Positions 10,370 to 19,762 are shown, counted from the first letter of the stretch. The stretch: 40,775 bases of DNA from Rhodoblastus sphagnicola (GCF_002937075.1 NZ_NHSJ01000114.1:1-40775); one strand, 5' to 3'. The notes: generated by a model not told the origin, from the sequence alone. Numbers and translations: made by a program.

Positions 10370-11890
10370 ATGCTGATCTTCGAGACCATCCTGGCCCTGC
10401 TGCTCGGCGCGGCGCTGCTGTCGATGCTGGCGCGGGCGATCGGCGCGCCCTATCCGGTCCTGCTGGCGCTCGGCGGCGCCGTACTGGCTTTCGCGCCGGG
10501 GCTGCCGAGCCTCGATCTGCCGCCCGATCTGATCCTGGCGCTGTTCGTCGCCCCCGTGCTGCTGGACGCCGCGCATGACATGTCGTTCCGGGATCTCAAG
10601 CGCAACTGGCGGCCGGTGTTTTCGCTGGTGGTCGTCGCCGTCGGGCTGACGACCCTCGCCGTCGCCATGGTCGCGCGCTGGTTCTTGCCGGACATGCCCT
10701 GGGGCGCAGCCATTGCGCTGGGGGCGCTGCTGGCGCCGCCCGACGCCGTATCGGCCATCGCGGTGATGCGCCAAGCCAAGCCGCCCCACCGCATCCGCTC
10801 CGTGCTCGAAGGCGAAAGCCTGCTCAACGACGCTACGTCCCTGCTGATTTACCGGCTCGCGGTGGGCGCGGTCGTCACGGGAGAACTGACGTTCCAAGAG
10901 GCGGCGCCGCAATTTCTTCTGGTCGCTTTCGGCAGCGTCATCGTGGGCTGGAGTCTGGCGCGGCTCGCCCTCGTCCTGATCAATCGCATCGCGGATGCGC
11001 CAACGTCGACAGTCCTTCAGTTCATCACCACTTTCGGCGTCTGGCTGCTCGCAGAGCGCCTCGGTCTGTCCGAAGTGGTGACGCTGGTGACGTTCGGGCT
11101 CACGGCCGGGCGCGGTTCGACGCTCGCCGCGCGCGCCGATGTCCGGCTGAAGTCCTACGCCAACTGGGAGACCGTGACCTTCGTGCTCAATGTGCTGGCT
11201 TTCACGCTGATCGGCCTGCAGCTTCGCCCGATTCTGGCCGCGCTGGAAGATGGCCGGCACATCGACTGGCTGCTGCTGTCCCTTGTGATTCTCGCCGTCG
11301 TGATCGCGGTTCGGCTGGCTTGGGCGTTCATTTACCGAGGCCTGCGCCACGCCACCGCGAACGAACCGGGAGAGATGACCCGACCCGAAAGCATGAAAGC
11401 CGCGCTCATTGTCGGCTGGTCCGGCATGCGCGGCATCGTGACACTCGCCGCGGCGCTTGCCCTGCCCGAGGCCTTTCCCTATCGCCCCTTCATTCTGCTG
11501 ACCGCTTTCACCGTGGTGCTGGGCACGCTGGTGATTCAGGGCGCCACGCTGCGCCCGCTGCTCGCCTGGCTCGACTTGCCGGCGGACAGATTGATCGAAC
11601 AGGAGATCGCGCTGGCGCGCGCGGCGACCCTGACGGCCGCGCTGGAGGCGCTCGGCGGCGAAGACGGCCCGGCCGCCGAACGACTTCGCCTGGAATATGC
11701 GTCAATGCTGGAACAGGCCAAGGCCGGGCAAGACCCCTATGCCGTGCCAGACAAAATCTTACGGCGACAGATCATCCCCCATGCGCGCCATGCGCTCGAC
11801 GACTTGCGCTGTCGCGGCGAGATTGGGGATGACGCTTACCGGCAGGTGGAGCACGAACTCGATCGTCTGGAGCTGACCACGCGCGTCTGA
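10370..11890 (+). CDS. CPA1-family cation:proton antiporter (NhaP-like)
   Basis: 506 aa. The first 400 residues form about 12 hydrophobic helices, followed by a hydrophilic C-terminal tail rich in charged residues (from about 405). CPA1 signatures are GALLAPPDAVSA, EGESLLNDATSLL and GWSGMRGIVTLAAALALP, the last typical of bacterial Na+/H+ or K+/H+ exchangers. In the first motif, family members usually have TDPVA, while here it is PPDAV with the Asp retained. GGAAGGA-like sequence precedes the ATG. It is transcribed alone, with 139 bp after LysR, and ends at a strong hairpin. Its role in pH or cation homeostasis is not tied to the neighbouring enzymes. Confidence 0.9.
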   Translation: MLIFETILALLLGAALLSMLARAIGAPYPVLLALGGAVLAFAPGLPSLDLPPDLILALFVAPVLLDAAHDMSFRDLKRNWRPVFSLVVVAVGLTTLAVAMVARWFLPDMPWGAAIALGALLAPPDAVSAIAVMRQAKPPHRIRSVLEGESLLNDATSLLIYRLAVGAVVTGELTFQEAAPQFLLVAFGSVIVGWSLARLALVLINRIADAPTSTVLQFITTFGVWLLAERLGLSEVVTLVTFGLTAGRGSTLAARADVRLKSYANWETVTFVLNVLAFTLIGLQLRPILAALEDGRHIDWLLLSLVILAVVIAVRLAWAFIYRGLRHATANEPGEMTRPESMKAALIVGWSGMRGIVTLAAALALPEAFPYRPFILLTAFTVVLGTLVIQGATLRPLLAWLDLPADRLIEQEIALARAATLTAALEALGGEDGPAAERLRLEYASMLEQAKAGQDPYAVPDKILRRQIIPHARHALDDLRCRGEIGDDAYRQVEHELDRLELTTRV

Positions 11891-11915
11891 GCCGGCGCGA
11901 GACTTTCGCGCCGGC
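11891..11915. terminator. Hairpin between convergent genes
   Basis: Perfect 10-bp GC-rich stem (GCCGGCGCGA / TCGCGCCGGC) with a 5-nt loop, starting directly after the antiporter stop and 10 bp before the stop of the convergent SDR. There is no long T-run on either strand. The position fits a bidirectional transcription end point. Confidence 0.6.
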
Positions 11916-11924
11916 GCGGTCGGA

Positions 11925-12683
11925 TCAGACAGGGATCGGATTGGCGATCACCGACGCGTTGAAACCATTGATCAGCGCGTGCTCGTTGGGGCCCTGATTG
12001 GCGCGCAGCGGGCGCGCCGCCTCGACGATCACTTCCTCGTCCTCGGTTTCCAGTCCCGCCATGGTCTGGGCGATGAAGGCGTCGAGCGGCATGGCGCGGG
12101 GATCGCCGCTCCGCTTGATCAGGTCGGTGTCGACCCACGGCGGCGCGATTTCCTGCACCTTGACGCTGGTGTCGCGCAACATGAAGCGCTGTGACAGAGC
12201 ATAGGAATGCAGCGCCGCCTTGGTCGCCGAATAGACGGCTGTGGGCGCCAGCGGCAGATAGGCGAGCACGGAAGTGTTGTGGATGATCGTCGCCCTTGGC
12301 TGCCGCTTGAGGTGCTCGATCAGCGCCGAGGTCATCAAGATCGGTCCGAGCAGATTGGTGTCGACGATGCGGCGCGCGACCGCCTCGTCAATCTGCCCGC
12401 CGGCATTGTCGAACGGCATGATCCCGGCATTGTTGATCAGCACGTTGAGCGCCGGATAGCGCGCCGTCAGTTCTGTCGCGGCGGCGGCGATGCTGGCGGG
12501 ATCTTCTACGTCCATCTCGATGAAGCCCATGCCGGGATTGGCGGCGGCGACTTCTTCGAGCAGGGCCTTGCGGCGCCCGCCAATCACGACCGTATTGCCG
12601 CGCGCAAAAAAGGCTTCGGCGAGGCCGCGCCCGATGCCGGAGGCGCCGCCGGTGATGAAAATGGTGTTGCCGGTGATCTGCAT
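11925..12683 (-). CDS. SDR family oxidoreductase (DltE-like)
   Basis: 252 aa. Classical cofactor motif TGGASGIG (11-18), NNAG, the Ser region HNTSVLAY and YSATK. The long substrate loop (PPWVDTDLIKRSGDPRAMPLDAF) resembles the DltE/YbbO-like SDR group. The ATG is preceded by AGGAAA. It is transcribed leftward, 55 bp downstream of the SDR gene at 13551, so the two probably form an operon under the inverted repeat at 13599. The substrate is unknown. Confidence 0.92.
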   Translation of the reverse strand: MQITGNTIFITGGASGIGRGLAEAFFARGNTVVIGGRRKALLEEVAAANPGMGFIEMDVEDPASIAAAATELTARYPALNVLINNAGIMPFDNAGGQIDEAVARRIVDTNLLGPILMTSALIEHLKRQPRATIIHNTSVLAYLPLAPTAVYSATKAALHSYALSQRFMLRDTSVKVQEIAPPWVDTDLIKRSGDPRAMPLDAFIAQTMAGLETEDEEVIVEAARPLRANQGPNEHALINGFNASVIANPIPV

Positions 12684-12738
12684 TGTCGTGTTTCCTGGTT
12701 TGCGTGGTTGGTCGTGTGAAACGATGGCCTCTGGCGCT

Positions 12739-13551
12739 TCACGCCGGGAGGCCGTTCTGTTTTCTCAGGCTCTTGTCGAAGGCGGATTCGGGGACGAAAC
12801 GGCGCAGCAAGCTGACCTGCCCGGCCATTTTTCCAGCGGGATAGCGATGCTTCGGACGAAGGGCCGTCGCGGCCTTCAGCACGGCGCCGGCGACGACATT
12901 GGGCATGTCGCCGGTTTCCATGGCTTTGCGCATGACGGCGCTCAGGCTGGCGCGGCCGGAATCATAGACATCAAGCGCCTGATCCGGCTTGACCAGATTG
13001 TCCTCGAACGAGGTGCGTGTATAGGCCGGCTCGACCACGACAACGCGAATGCCCTGCGTGCGCAATTCATGATCGAGCGACTCCGAATAGCCTTCGATGG
13101 CGTGTTTGGTCGCGGCATATAGGGCGTTGAAGGGCGCGGGGATCAAGCCCAGAACGGAGCTCATGTTGACGATGCGCCCGCTTCCTTGCCGCCGCATGAT
13201 CGGCAGCACCGCATTGGTCACGCGCATCACGCCGAACACGTTGATGTCGAACAGGCGTTGAGCCTGGGCGATCGAGGATTCCTCCGCGCCGCCCAGCAGT
13301 CCCACCCCGGCATTATTGACCAGGAGATCGATGCGGCTGGCCTCGCCAATGACGTCAGCCACGAGCTTTGACACCGAGGCGTCGTCCGTCACGTCGCAGG
13401 GCAGCATGGTCACGCCAGCGAGGCCGACGGGCGAGGGCCTCCGGCTGGCGCCGAAAACCCGATAACCCGCCTTGGCCAAAGCCGTCGCGGTTGCGCGGCC
13501 AATGCCCGAGGAGGCCCCGGTGACCAGGGCGACGCGATGGATCGTACTCAT
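12739..13551 (-). CDS. SDR family oxidoreductase
   Basis: 270 aa from ATG at 13551, preceded by AAGGA about 8 nt upstream. A longer open frame to 13749 is noncoding upstream DNA that contains regulatory repeats. TGASSGIG is at residues 11-18, with NNAG, MSSVLG and YAATK. The C-terminal part (KAATALRPKHRYPAGKMAG) is typical of the short-chain dehydrogenases annotated as oxidoreductase/SDR17-like that accept bulky or lipid-like carbonyls. A 13-bp inverted repeat lies 48 bp upstream of the start, suggesting control by a dimeric repressor not encoded nearby. Confidence 0.92.
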   Translation of the reverse strand: MSTIHRVALVTGASSGIGRATATALAKAGYRVFGASRRPSPVGLAGVTMLPCDVTDDASVSKLVADVIGEASRIDLLVNNAGVGLLGGAEESSIAQAQRLFDINVFGVMRVTNAVLPIMRRQGSGRIVNMSSVLGLIPAPFNALYAATKHAIEGYSESLDHELRTQGIRVVVVEPAYTRTSFEDNLVKPDQALDVYDSGRASLSAVMRKAMETGDMPNVVAGAVLKAATALRPKHRYPAGKMAGQVSLLRRFVPESAFDKSLRKQNGLPA

Positions 13552-13598
13552 TTTGGTTTCCTTCAAGACAGGGTGGGGCTGGCTTGGAAGAACGATGG

Positions 13599-13633
13599 TA
13601 TCATTTCGATAGTCAGTCAATATCGAAACGATA
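13599..13633. promoter_or_regulatory. 13-bp inverted repeat, putative repressor operator
   Basis: TATCATTTCGATA (13599-13611), a 9-nt spacer, then TATCGAAACGATA (13621-13633). The arms are complementary except for one position, and each arm is itself nearly palindromic. It lies 48 bp upstream of the SDR start at 13551, where a promoter would be. The architecture suits two dimers of a TetR-, MarR- or HxlR-type regulator. Confidence 0.6.
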
Positions 13634-13971
13634 GTTTCTCGCGGCTTCTTCTGGGGCGCTTGCAGGGACACGCTTGCGCTTGTGCAAGAGAAGCAAGAAC
13701 GACGCCTTGACCATCGCCATCGCGCGCCACACTCATGAATGACATTCATAGGCGCATGCGGATTTTGCTGCCTAATCGAAGCACAGGGAAAGAGCTAACC
13801 TCTCATCACAAAGGGAAAAGTCGCGGCGCCCGCAAATCGTTCGACCGGCCGAGGGGGCGGCTGCCCCCGACTCCTTGAGTAGTTTCCGACTCTGGGCCCG
13901 CAATCGCGCGGCTGTTTCTTTCACGCGTTCGCCCGCCCCAAACGAAAATCCCGCCGGCACGAGGATTTGTC
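13634..13971. other. Noncoding stretch between divergent genes
   Basis: About 340 bp with no convincing gene. It contains element copy 4 (13731-13776). By analogy with the intact divergon, a minus-strand LysR gene should begin near 13736 and run left. In one minus frame there is a weak LysR-like trace (ASFLLLLHKRKR), too degraded to call. The rest (13777-13971) leads to the ribosome site of the alcohol dehydrogenase relic and shows nothing recognisable. Confidence 0.5.
13731..13776 (-). promoter_or_regulatory. 46-bp conserved regulatory element, copy 4
   Basis: On the minus strand: ATTAG (13776-13772), 12 nt, GCATGCGCCTAT, 8 nt, TTCATGA (ending 13733). The spacing equals that of the other three copies. 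On the ATTAG side, 196 bp away, is the alcohol dehydrogenase relic, followed by the cupin and PRISE genes. This is the same gene order and orientation as the intact ADH-element-LysR block at 8.2-10.2 kb, in inverted orientation. Confidence 0.6.
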
Positions 13972-14171
13972 ATGGTCGCCAAGGTTTCAGGATATGCCGC
14001 CCATTCGGCGCAAGGCAGGCTCGCGCCGTGGCGTTTCGAGCGCCGCGAACCGCGCCCCGACGATGTCGCGATCGACATCCTGTCTTGCGGCGTCCGCCAC
14101 TCGGACGTTCACAAGGCGCGCAACGATTGGGGCAATGCGGTCTCTATCCCATGGACCCCGGCCACGCGTGA
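13972..14171 (+). pseudogene. Alcohol dehydrogenase N-terminal relic
   Basis: About 60 codons of the same YahK-like MDR family as the gene at 9201: [29 protein letters not shown] and [15 protein letters not shown]. The catalytic zinc ligand is lost (GVRHSD instead of GVCHSD). A frameshift follows WGNAV; in the next frame YPMDPGH continues the family sequence and ends at a stop exactly where PGHE should be. It keeps a good ribosome site (GAGGA) and start, so it may still be translated as a leader. The open frame continues in phase into the cupin gene, but that is not a meaningful fusion. Confidence 0.8.
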
Positions 14172-14174
14172 TCC

Positions 14175-14208
14175 GTTTCCGCGGATCGAGAGGCGATCTC
14201 GCGGAAAC
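14175..14208. other. Hairpin upstream of the cupin gene
   Basis: GTTTCCGCG (14175-14183) and CGCGGAAAC (14200-14208) form a perfect 9-bp stem around a 16-nt loop that carries further GATC complementarity. It sits between the alcohol dehydrogenase relic and the cupin ribosome site. It could be an mRNA stability or attenuation element, or a scar of the rearrangement. It lacks a T-run. Confidence 0.4.
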
Positions 14209-14226
14209 CGTATGAGGAGCGGAAAC

Positions 14227-14622
14227 ATGGACATCAAACACAATGGCTCGCAGCCCTCCGCACAAGGGCCGGCGGAATGGTTCACCGGCGCGGTGCGGAT
14301 CGACGCGCTCTTCGCGGCTCCGGAGCCCGCTCACGTCTCCAGCGGCACGGTCACATTCGAGCCCGGCGCCCGCACCGCCTGGCATAGCCACCCGCTGGGC
14401 CAGACGTTGATCGTCACCGCCGGTTGCGGCCGGGTTCAGCGCGAAGGCGGGCCGATCGAGGTCATCCGGCCCGGCGACGTGGTGTGGATCGCGCCGGGCG
14501 AAAAACACTGGCGCGGCGCCGGCCCGACGACGGCCATGACCCATGTCGCCGTTCAGGAAAGCCTCGACAGCAAGAGCGCCGACTGGATGGAGCACGTCAC
14601 CGACGCGCAATATTTCGGCTGA
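14227..14622 (+). CDS. Small cupin, GtHNL-type (hydroxynitrile lyase-like)
   Basis: 131-aa single-domain cupin. The start is ATG at 14227 with GAGGAG upstream; the frame also continues in phase from the relic before it. H53, H55, Q59 ([10 protein letters not shown]) and H94 (PGEKHW) match, in residue and number, the metal ligands described for the manganese cupin hydroxynitrile lyase of Granulicella (GtHNL). The flanking pattern [31 protein letters not shown] and [11 protein letters not shown] is also that of GtHNL relatives. Physiological function of the family is uncertain; the lyase activity is a laboratory finding for some members. It is the first intact gene after element copy 4 and is followed by the PRISE reductase. 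Confidence 0.85.
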   Translation: MDIKHNGSQPSAQGPAEWFTGAVRIDALFAAPEPAHVSSGTVTFEPGARTAWHSHPLGQTLIVTAGCGRVQREGGPIEVIRPGDVVWIAPGEKHWRGAGPTTAMTHVAVQESLDSKSADWMEHVTDAQYFG

Positions 14623-14752
14623 TCGCGCGGATCGCATTGACGGATGAAGGCTTACGAAGAAGCACGAACCTGGACGCAGCAACCCGGCGGAGGCCGCCGC
14701 CTAAGTCCACGGCCCCTTCGTGTTCATCGGACAATATTGGAAGAGCATTGAC

Positions 14753-15817
14753 ATGACTCGATCGGCATTGGTTGTGGGCGTAAGCGGCATCATAGGAAAC
14801 GCGTTGAGCCGCCGTTTGGCTCAACAAGGCTGGCGCGTCGATGGGTTGGCGCGGCGCCCGTCACGCGACATCGAAGGCGTCAATCCGATCGCGGCCGATC
14901 TGCTCGATCCCGCCGGTTTGCGGGCCGCGCTGAACAATGTGAGTCCGACCCATGTGTTCTTCGCGACCTGGATGCGTCAGCCGACGGAAGCCGAGAACAT
15001 CGAGGTCAACGCCGCCATGGTGCGCAACCTGCTGAACGTCACGTCGCGATCCGGTTCGGTGCGACATGTGGCGCTGGTCACCGGCCTCAAGCACTATCTC
15101 GGCCCATTCGAAGCTTACGGGAAGGGCGTTCTGCCGGAAACGCCCTTTCGCGAGGACCAGCCGCGCCTGAACGTGGAAAATTTCTACTACGCTCAAGAGG
15201 ACGAGGTCTTTGCCGCCGCGCTGCGTGACGGCTTCGGCTGGAGCGTGCACCGGCCGCACACGATCATGGGCTACGCCGTGGGCAACGCCATGAACATGGG
15301 CGTCACCCTGGCGGCCTATGCCAGCATCTGCCGCGAGACGGGACGGTCGTTCATTTTCCCGGGCTCAGCCACGCAATGGAACGGCCTGACCGACATGACC
15401 GATGCGCGCCTTCTCGCGCGCCACCTGGAATGGGCCGCCACCACGGAGGCCGCGCGAAACCAGGCGTTCAACGTGGTCAATGGCGATGTTTTCCGCTGGA
15501 AATGGATGTGGCGGCGCCTGGCGGGCTGTTTTGGCATCGAACCCGCTGCCTTTCCGGACCAGACTACACCGCTGGAGCGGCAGCTTGCGGGCGCCGGTCC
15601 CATCTGGGCGAAAATTGCGGCGCGCCATGGGCTGGCGGAGCCGGATCTCGGCAAGCTGGCGTCCGCCTGGCACACCGACGCCGATCTGGGTCGGCCCATC
15701 GAATGCGTCACCGACATGAGCAAGAGCCGCAAGCTTGGCTTCCTCGATTATCAGGCGACCGATGACAGTTTCTTCGATCTGTTCACGCAATTGCGGGCAA
15801 AGCGGATCATCCCGTGA
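14753..15817 (+). CDS. PRISE-family enone reductase (progesterone 5-beta-reductase/iridoid synthase-like SDR)
   Basis: 354 aa from ATG at 14753 with GGAAGAG upstream; the frame is open to 14720 without a better start. The N-terminal Rossmann motif is GVSGIIG (9-15). The PRISE hallmarks are all present: TGLKHYLGPFEAYG with K113, NFYYAQED with Y145/Y146, SVHRPHTIMGY, and NVVNGDVFRWKWMW. These are known from plant progesterone 5-beta-reductase and iridoid synthase, which reduce the C=C bond of activated enones with NADPH through the Lys/Tyr pair. Bacterial members are known but little studied. It follows the cupin gene by 130 bp on the same strand. The natural substrate is unknown. Confidence 0.9.
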   Translation: MTRSALVVGVSGIIGNALSRRLAQQGWRVDGLARRPSRDIEGVNPIAADLLDPAGLRAALNNVSPTHVFFATWMRQPTEAENIEVNAAMVRNLLNVTSRSGSVRHVALVTGLKHYLGPFEAYGKGVLPETPFREDQPRLNVENFYYAQEDEVFAAALRDGFGWSVHRPHTIMGYAVGNAMNMGVTLAAYASICRETGRSFIFPGSATQWNGLTDMTDARLLARHLEWAATTEAARNQAFNVVNGDVFRWKWMWRRLAGCFGIEPAAFPDQTTPLERQLAGAGPIWAKIAARHGLAEPDLGKLASAWHTDADLGRPIECVTDMSKSRKLGFLDYQATDDSFFDLFTQLRAKRIIP

Positions 15818-16024
15818 GCCTTCTCATTGGAGCCTGACTGACTTCGGCTGCTCACGAAGCGCGGTCGTCAAATTCCAAGAGACAGATGGAGACCGTTCAG
15901 GTGTGCTGAATGCGATGATCCGAGCCACGGTCTGGCAGAACACGGTCGCCGGCGAGTTCTGCTGGCGGGAGTCGGACTGGCCGCTGCTCCGCTGATGGTT
16001 GGCCTTGCAAAAGGAGAGACGACG

Positions 16025-17134
16025 ATGATCAGTGAGAACAGGCCACAAGCCGCCGCCACCGAGCGAACCATGCGCGTGGCGCAAATGACGGCGTTCCGGA
16101 AACCATTCCAGGTGGTCGAGCTTCCGGTGGCGGCGCCGCGAGCCGATGGCGCCGTCATCCGCGTGGAAGCCTCTGGCGTTTGCCGCAGCGACTGGCACTT
16201 CTGGAATCACGATCTGGCGTGGCTCGGGATGAACCTCGCCCTTCCGGCCAATACCGGGCATGAGGTCGGCGGTGTGGTCGAGGAGGTGGGGCGCGATGTC
16301 CGCTCGATCAAGGTCGGCGACCGCGTGACGGTTCCCTTCCACGAATCCGACGGCACTTGCCCGCATTGCCGGGCGGGGCTTCAGAACCTTTGCGACAATG
16401 TCATCACGCCGGGCGTCCAGCGCCTGGGCGGATGGGCGCAATATGTCACCGTCACCGCCGCGGACCTGAACTGCATCAAATTGCCCGAACCGGTTGATAC
16501 TTTGTCGGCGGCGGCGCTCGGCTGCCGCTTCATGACGGCCTACCACGCGGTCATCGACCGGGGGGCCATAGAGCCCGGCGAGTGGACAGCCGTGCATGGA
16601 TGTGGCGGCGTCGGCCTGTCGGCCGTCCAGATCGCGGCGGCGGCGGACTCCCTGGTGGTGGCTGTCGATGTCGAGGAGCGCAAGCTGGCCAAGGCGCGCG
16701 AGGAAGGCGCTGTCGCCACGATCAATGCGCGCGGCCTGACGCCCGAGCAAGTCGGACAAGTGGTCAAGGACGCGACCGGCGGCGGGGCGCATGTCTCGGT
16801 CGACGCGCTCGGTCGCGGCTTCACCTTCCACCAGTCGTTCAACTCATTGCGCAAGCGTGGCCGGCATGTGCAGGCCGGGATCACCTCTCAAGAGGAAAGC
16901 GGCCAGGTCTCGCTGCCGCTCGACCTTCTGACCGTCATGAAACTCCAGGTCGTAGGCTCGCTCGGCAATCCGCATCCAAAATATGCCGAACTGCTTGAAT
17001 TGGTCGCACGTCAGAAGCTCCATCCCGCGAGGCTCGTCACACGCCAGATCTCACTCGATGACGTGACCGACACGCTGGAGCGCATGACGCGCTTCGATAC
17101 GGTCGGCTTCGAGGTGATCACACGATTCTCCTGA
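16025..17134 (+). CDS. Zinc-type alcohol dehydrogenase (MDR superfamily)
   Basis: 369 aa from ATG at 16025 with AGGAG about 10 nt upstream. A catalytic zinc site is visible (C53 in SGVCRSD, NTGHEVGG). The cofactor motif is GCGGVGLSAVQ, and the following VDV suggests NAD(H) preference. The structural zinc region reads SDGTCPHCRAGLQNLC and shows three cysteines, with the first of the usual four missing, so that site is reduced or absent. A 15-residue N-terminal extension precedes MRVAQMTAF, and an internal start there is possible. It is closest in style to broad alcohol or aryl-alcohol dehydrogenases. The 207-bp gap before it shows no gene. Confidence 0.9.
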   Translation: MISENRPQAAATERTMRVAQMTAFRKPFQVVELPVAAPRADGAVIRVEASGVCRSDWHFWNHDLAWLGMNLALPANTGHEVGGVVEEVGRDVRSIKVGDRVTVPFHESDGTCPHCRAGLQNLCDNVITPGVQRLGGWAQYVTVTAADLNCIKLPEPVDTLSAAALGCRFMTAYHAVIDRGAIEPGEWTAVHGCGGVGLSAVQIAAAADSLVVAVDVEERKLAKAREEGAVATINARGLTPEQVGQVVKDATGGGAHVSVDALGRGFTFHQSFNSLRKRGRHVQAGITSQEESGQVSLPLDLLTVMKLQVVGSLGNPHPKYAELLELVARQKLHPARLVTRQISLDDVTDTLERMTRFDTVGFEVITRFS

Positions 17135-17145
17135 GGTCCGCTTAG

Positions 17146-18267
<1,122 letters not shown>

Positions 18268-18370
18268 AGGCGGCGGTTGAACAAAACGACAATCGCTTTG
18301 GCCCGTCGAATTCCGGCGGCCAAAAATCACAAGCCATGCGCTTGCATGTTGGCAAAACAGGACAACCATA

Positions 18371-19762
18371 ATGGCCTATGCGACGATCAATCCCTATACC
18401 GGCGAAACGCTCGCGACCTACAAGGACGCCACGGATTCCGAGGTCGCGGAGGCGATTGCCAAAGCGCACGGCGCCTTCCTGAACTGGAAGGAAACGCCGT
18501 TCGCCGAACGCGCGAAGATCTTGCAGAAGGCCGCCGATCTCCTGCGCCGGGATTCAGACCGCTACGCCAGACTGCTGACTCTTGAAATGGGCAAGCTGGT
18601 TTACGAGGCGAAGGCCGAAGTTGAGCTTTCAGCCAGTATTTTCGAGTATTACGTTCGCAACGCCGAACAATTGCTCAAGCCGGAAAAATTGCCCGTGCTG
18701 GACCCGGCGGAAGGCGAGGCTTTCATTGTCTGTGAGCCGCTCGGCGTGCTGCTGGCGATCGAGCCGTGGAATTTCCCCTATTATCAGGTCGCCCGCATCG
18801 TCGCTCCGCAACTCGCCGCCGGCAACACCGTGCTGCTGAAACACGCTTCCAACGTGCCGCAAAGCGCCGCCGCTTTCGAACTCTTGATGAGGGAAGCCGG
18901 CTTGCCCGAGGGCGGATTCCAGAATCTCTACGCCACCCGTTCGCAGATCGATCTGATCCTGAACGATCCGCGCGTGCAAGGCGTCGCCCTGACCGGCTCG
19001 GAAGACGCGGGTTCCGTGGTCGCCGCCCAGGCTGGCAAGGCGCTGAAGAAATCGACGCTGGAGCTTGGCGGTTCGGACGCCTTCCTGGTGCTTGCCGACG
19101 CCGACCTGGAAAAGACCTCCAAATGGGCGGTGTTTGGGCGCCATTCGAACGCGGGGCAGGTTTGCACCTCCTCCAAGCGCATGATCGTGGTCGATCCGAT
19201 CTACGATCGGTTTCTCGCCAGCTACAAGCTTGGCGTGGCGGGACTTGTGGCGGGCGACCCTTTCGATCCGAAGAGCACGCTCGCCCCGCTCTCCTCGCAG
19301 GACGCTGCCGACAAGGTCAAGGACAGGATCCGGCAGGCCGTCGCGCATGGCGCGAAGGCCGAAGAGGTCGGGCCGCCCGTGCCGAACCGGGGCGCTTTCG
19401 TGCAGCCGACGATCCTGACGGATGTCGGCGAGGACAATCCCGCCCGCTATTGGGAGTTTTTCGGCCCAGTCTCGATGCTGTTTCGCGCCAGGGACGAGGA
19501 CGACGCCGTGCGGATCGCCAATGATTCGCCGTTCGGCCTCGGCGGCTCCGTGTTCACATCGAACCCCGCGCATGGCGTCGAGGTCGCGAGGAAAGTGTCC
19601 ACCGGCATGGTCTTCGTCAATCATCCGACCAAGGCCGAGGCCGATCTGCCCTTCGGCGGCATTCGCCGCTCCGGCTATGGCCGCGAATTGATCGGACTTG
19701 GGCTCAAGGAATTCGTCAATCACAAGCTCATCGGCGTCGTCGATATCGACGCCCGGTTCTGA
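18371..19762 (+). CDS. NAD(P)-dependent aldehyde dehydrogenase (succinate-semialdehyde dehydrogenase-like)
   Basis: 463 aa, full length. The catalytic Cys is C265 in GQVCTSSKR, the general base is E231 in LELGGSD, and the oxyanion Asn is N134 in EPWNFPY. The start MAYATINPYTGE and the SSADH-like block QVARIVAPQLAAGNTVLLKH place it in the GabD/SSADH-like clade. Catalysis oxidises an aldehyde to the acid. It lies within the run of carbonyl reductases, so it would offer the oxidative route for the same aldehydes. AGGA precedes the ATG. The exact substrate is not readable. Confidence 0.93.
   Translation: MAYATINPYTGETLATYKDATDSEVAEAIAKAHGAFLNWKETPFAERAKILQKAADLLRRDSDRYARLLTLEMGKLVYEAKAEVELSASIFEYYVRNAEQLLKPEKLPVLDPAEGEAFIVCEPLGVLLAIEPWNFPYYQVARIVAPQLAAGNTVLLKHASNVPQSAAAFELLMREAGLPEGGFQNLYATRSQIDLILNDPRVQGVALTGSEDAGSVVAAQAGKALKKSTLELGGSDAFLVLADADLEKTSKWAVFGRHSNAGQVCTSSKRMIVVDPIYDRFLASYKLGVAGLVAGDPFDPKSTLAPLSSQDAADKVKDRIRQAVAHGAKAEEVGPPVPNRGAFVQPTILTDVGEDNPARYWEFFGPVSMLFRARDEDDAVRIANDSPFGLGGSVFTSNPAHGVEVARKVSTGMVFVNHPTKAEADLPFGGIRRSGYGRELIGLGLKEFVNHKLIGVVDIDARF

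Noticed and set aside
13772-13960. Minus-strand 62-codon frame
   Set aside because: No ribosome site, no family match, and it overlaps the promoter region of the ADH relic and element copy 4.
13972-14622. A fused dehydrogenase-cupin protein of 216 aa
   Set aside because: The dehydrogenase part is a relic with a frameshift, the in-phase link consists of unrelated residues, and the cupin has its own ribosome site and start.
15824-16831. Minus-strand open frame of about 335 codons
   Set aside because: Antisense to the zinc MDR, which has all family motifs and a ribosome site; the reverse frame shows no recognisable domain.
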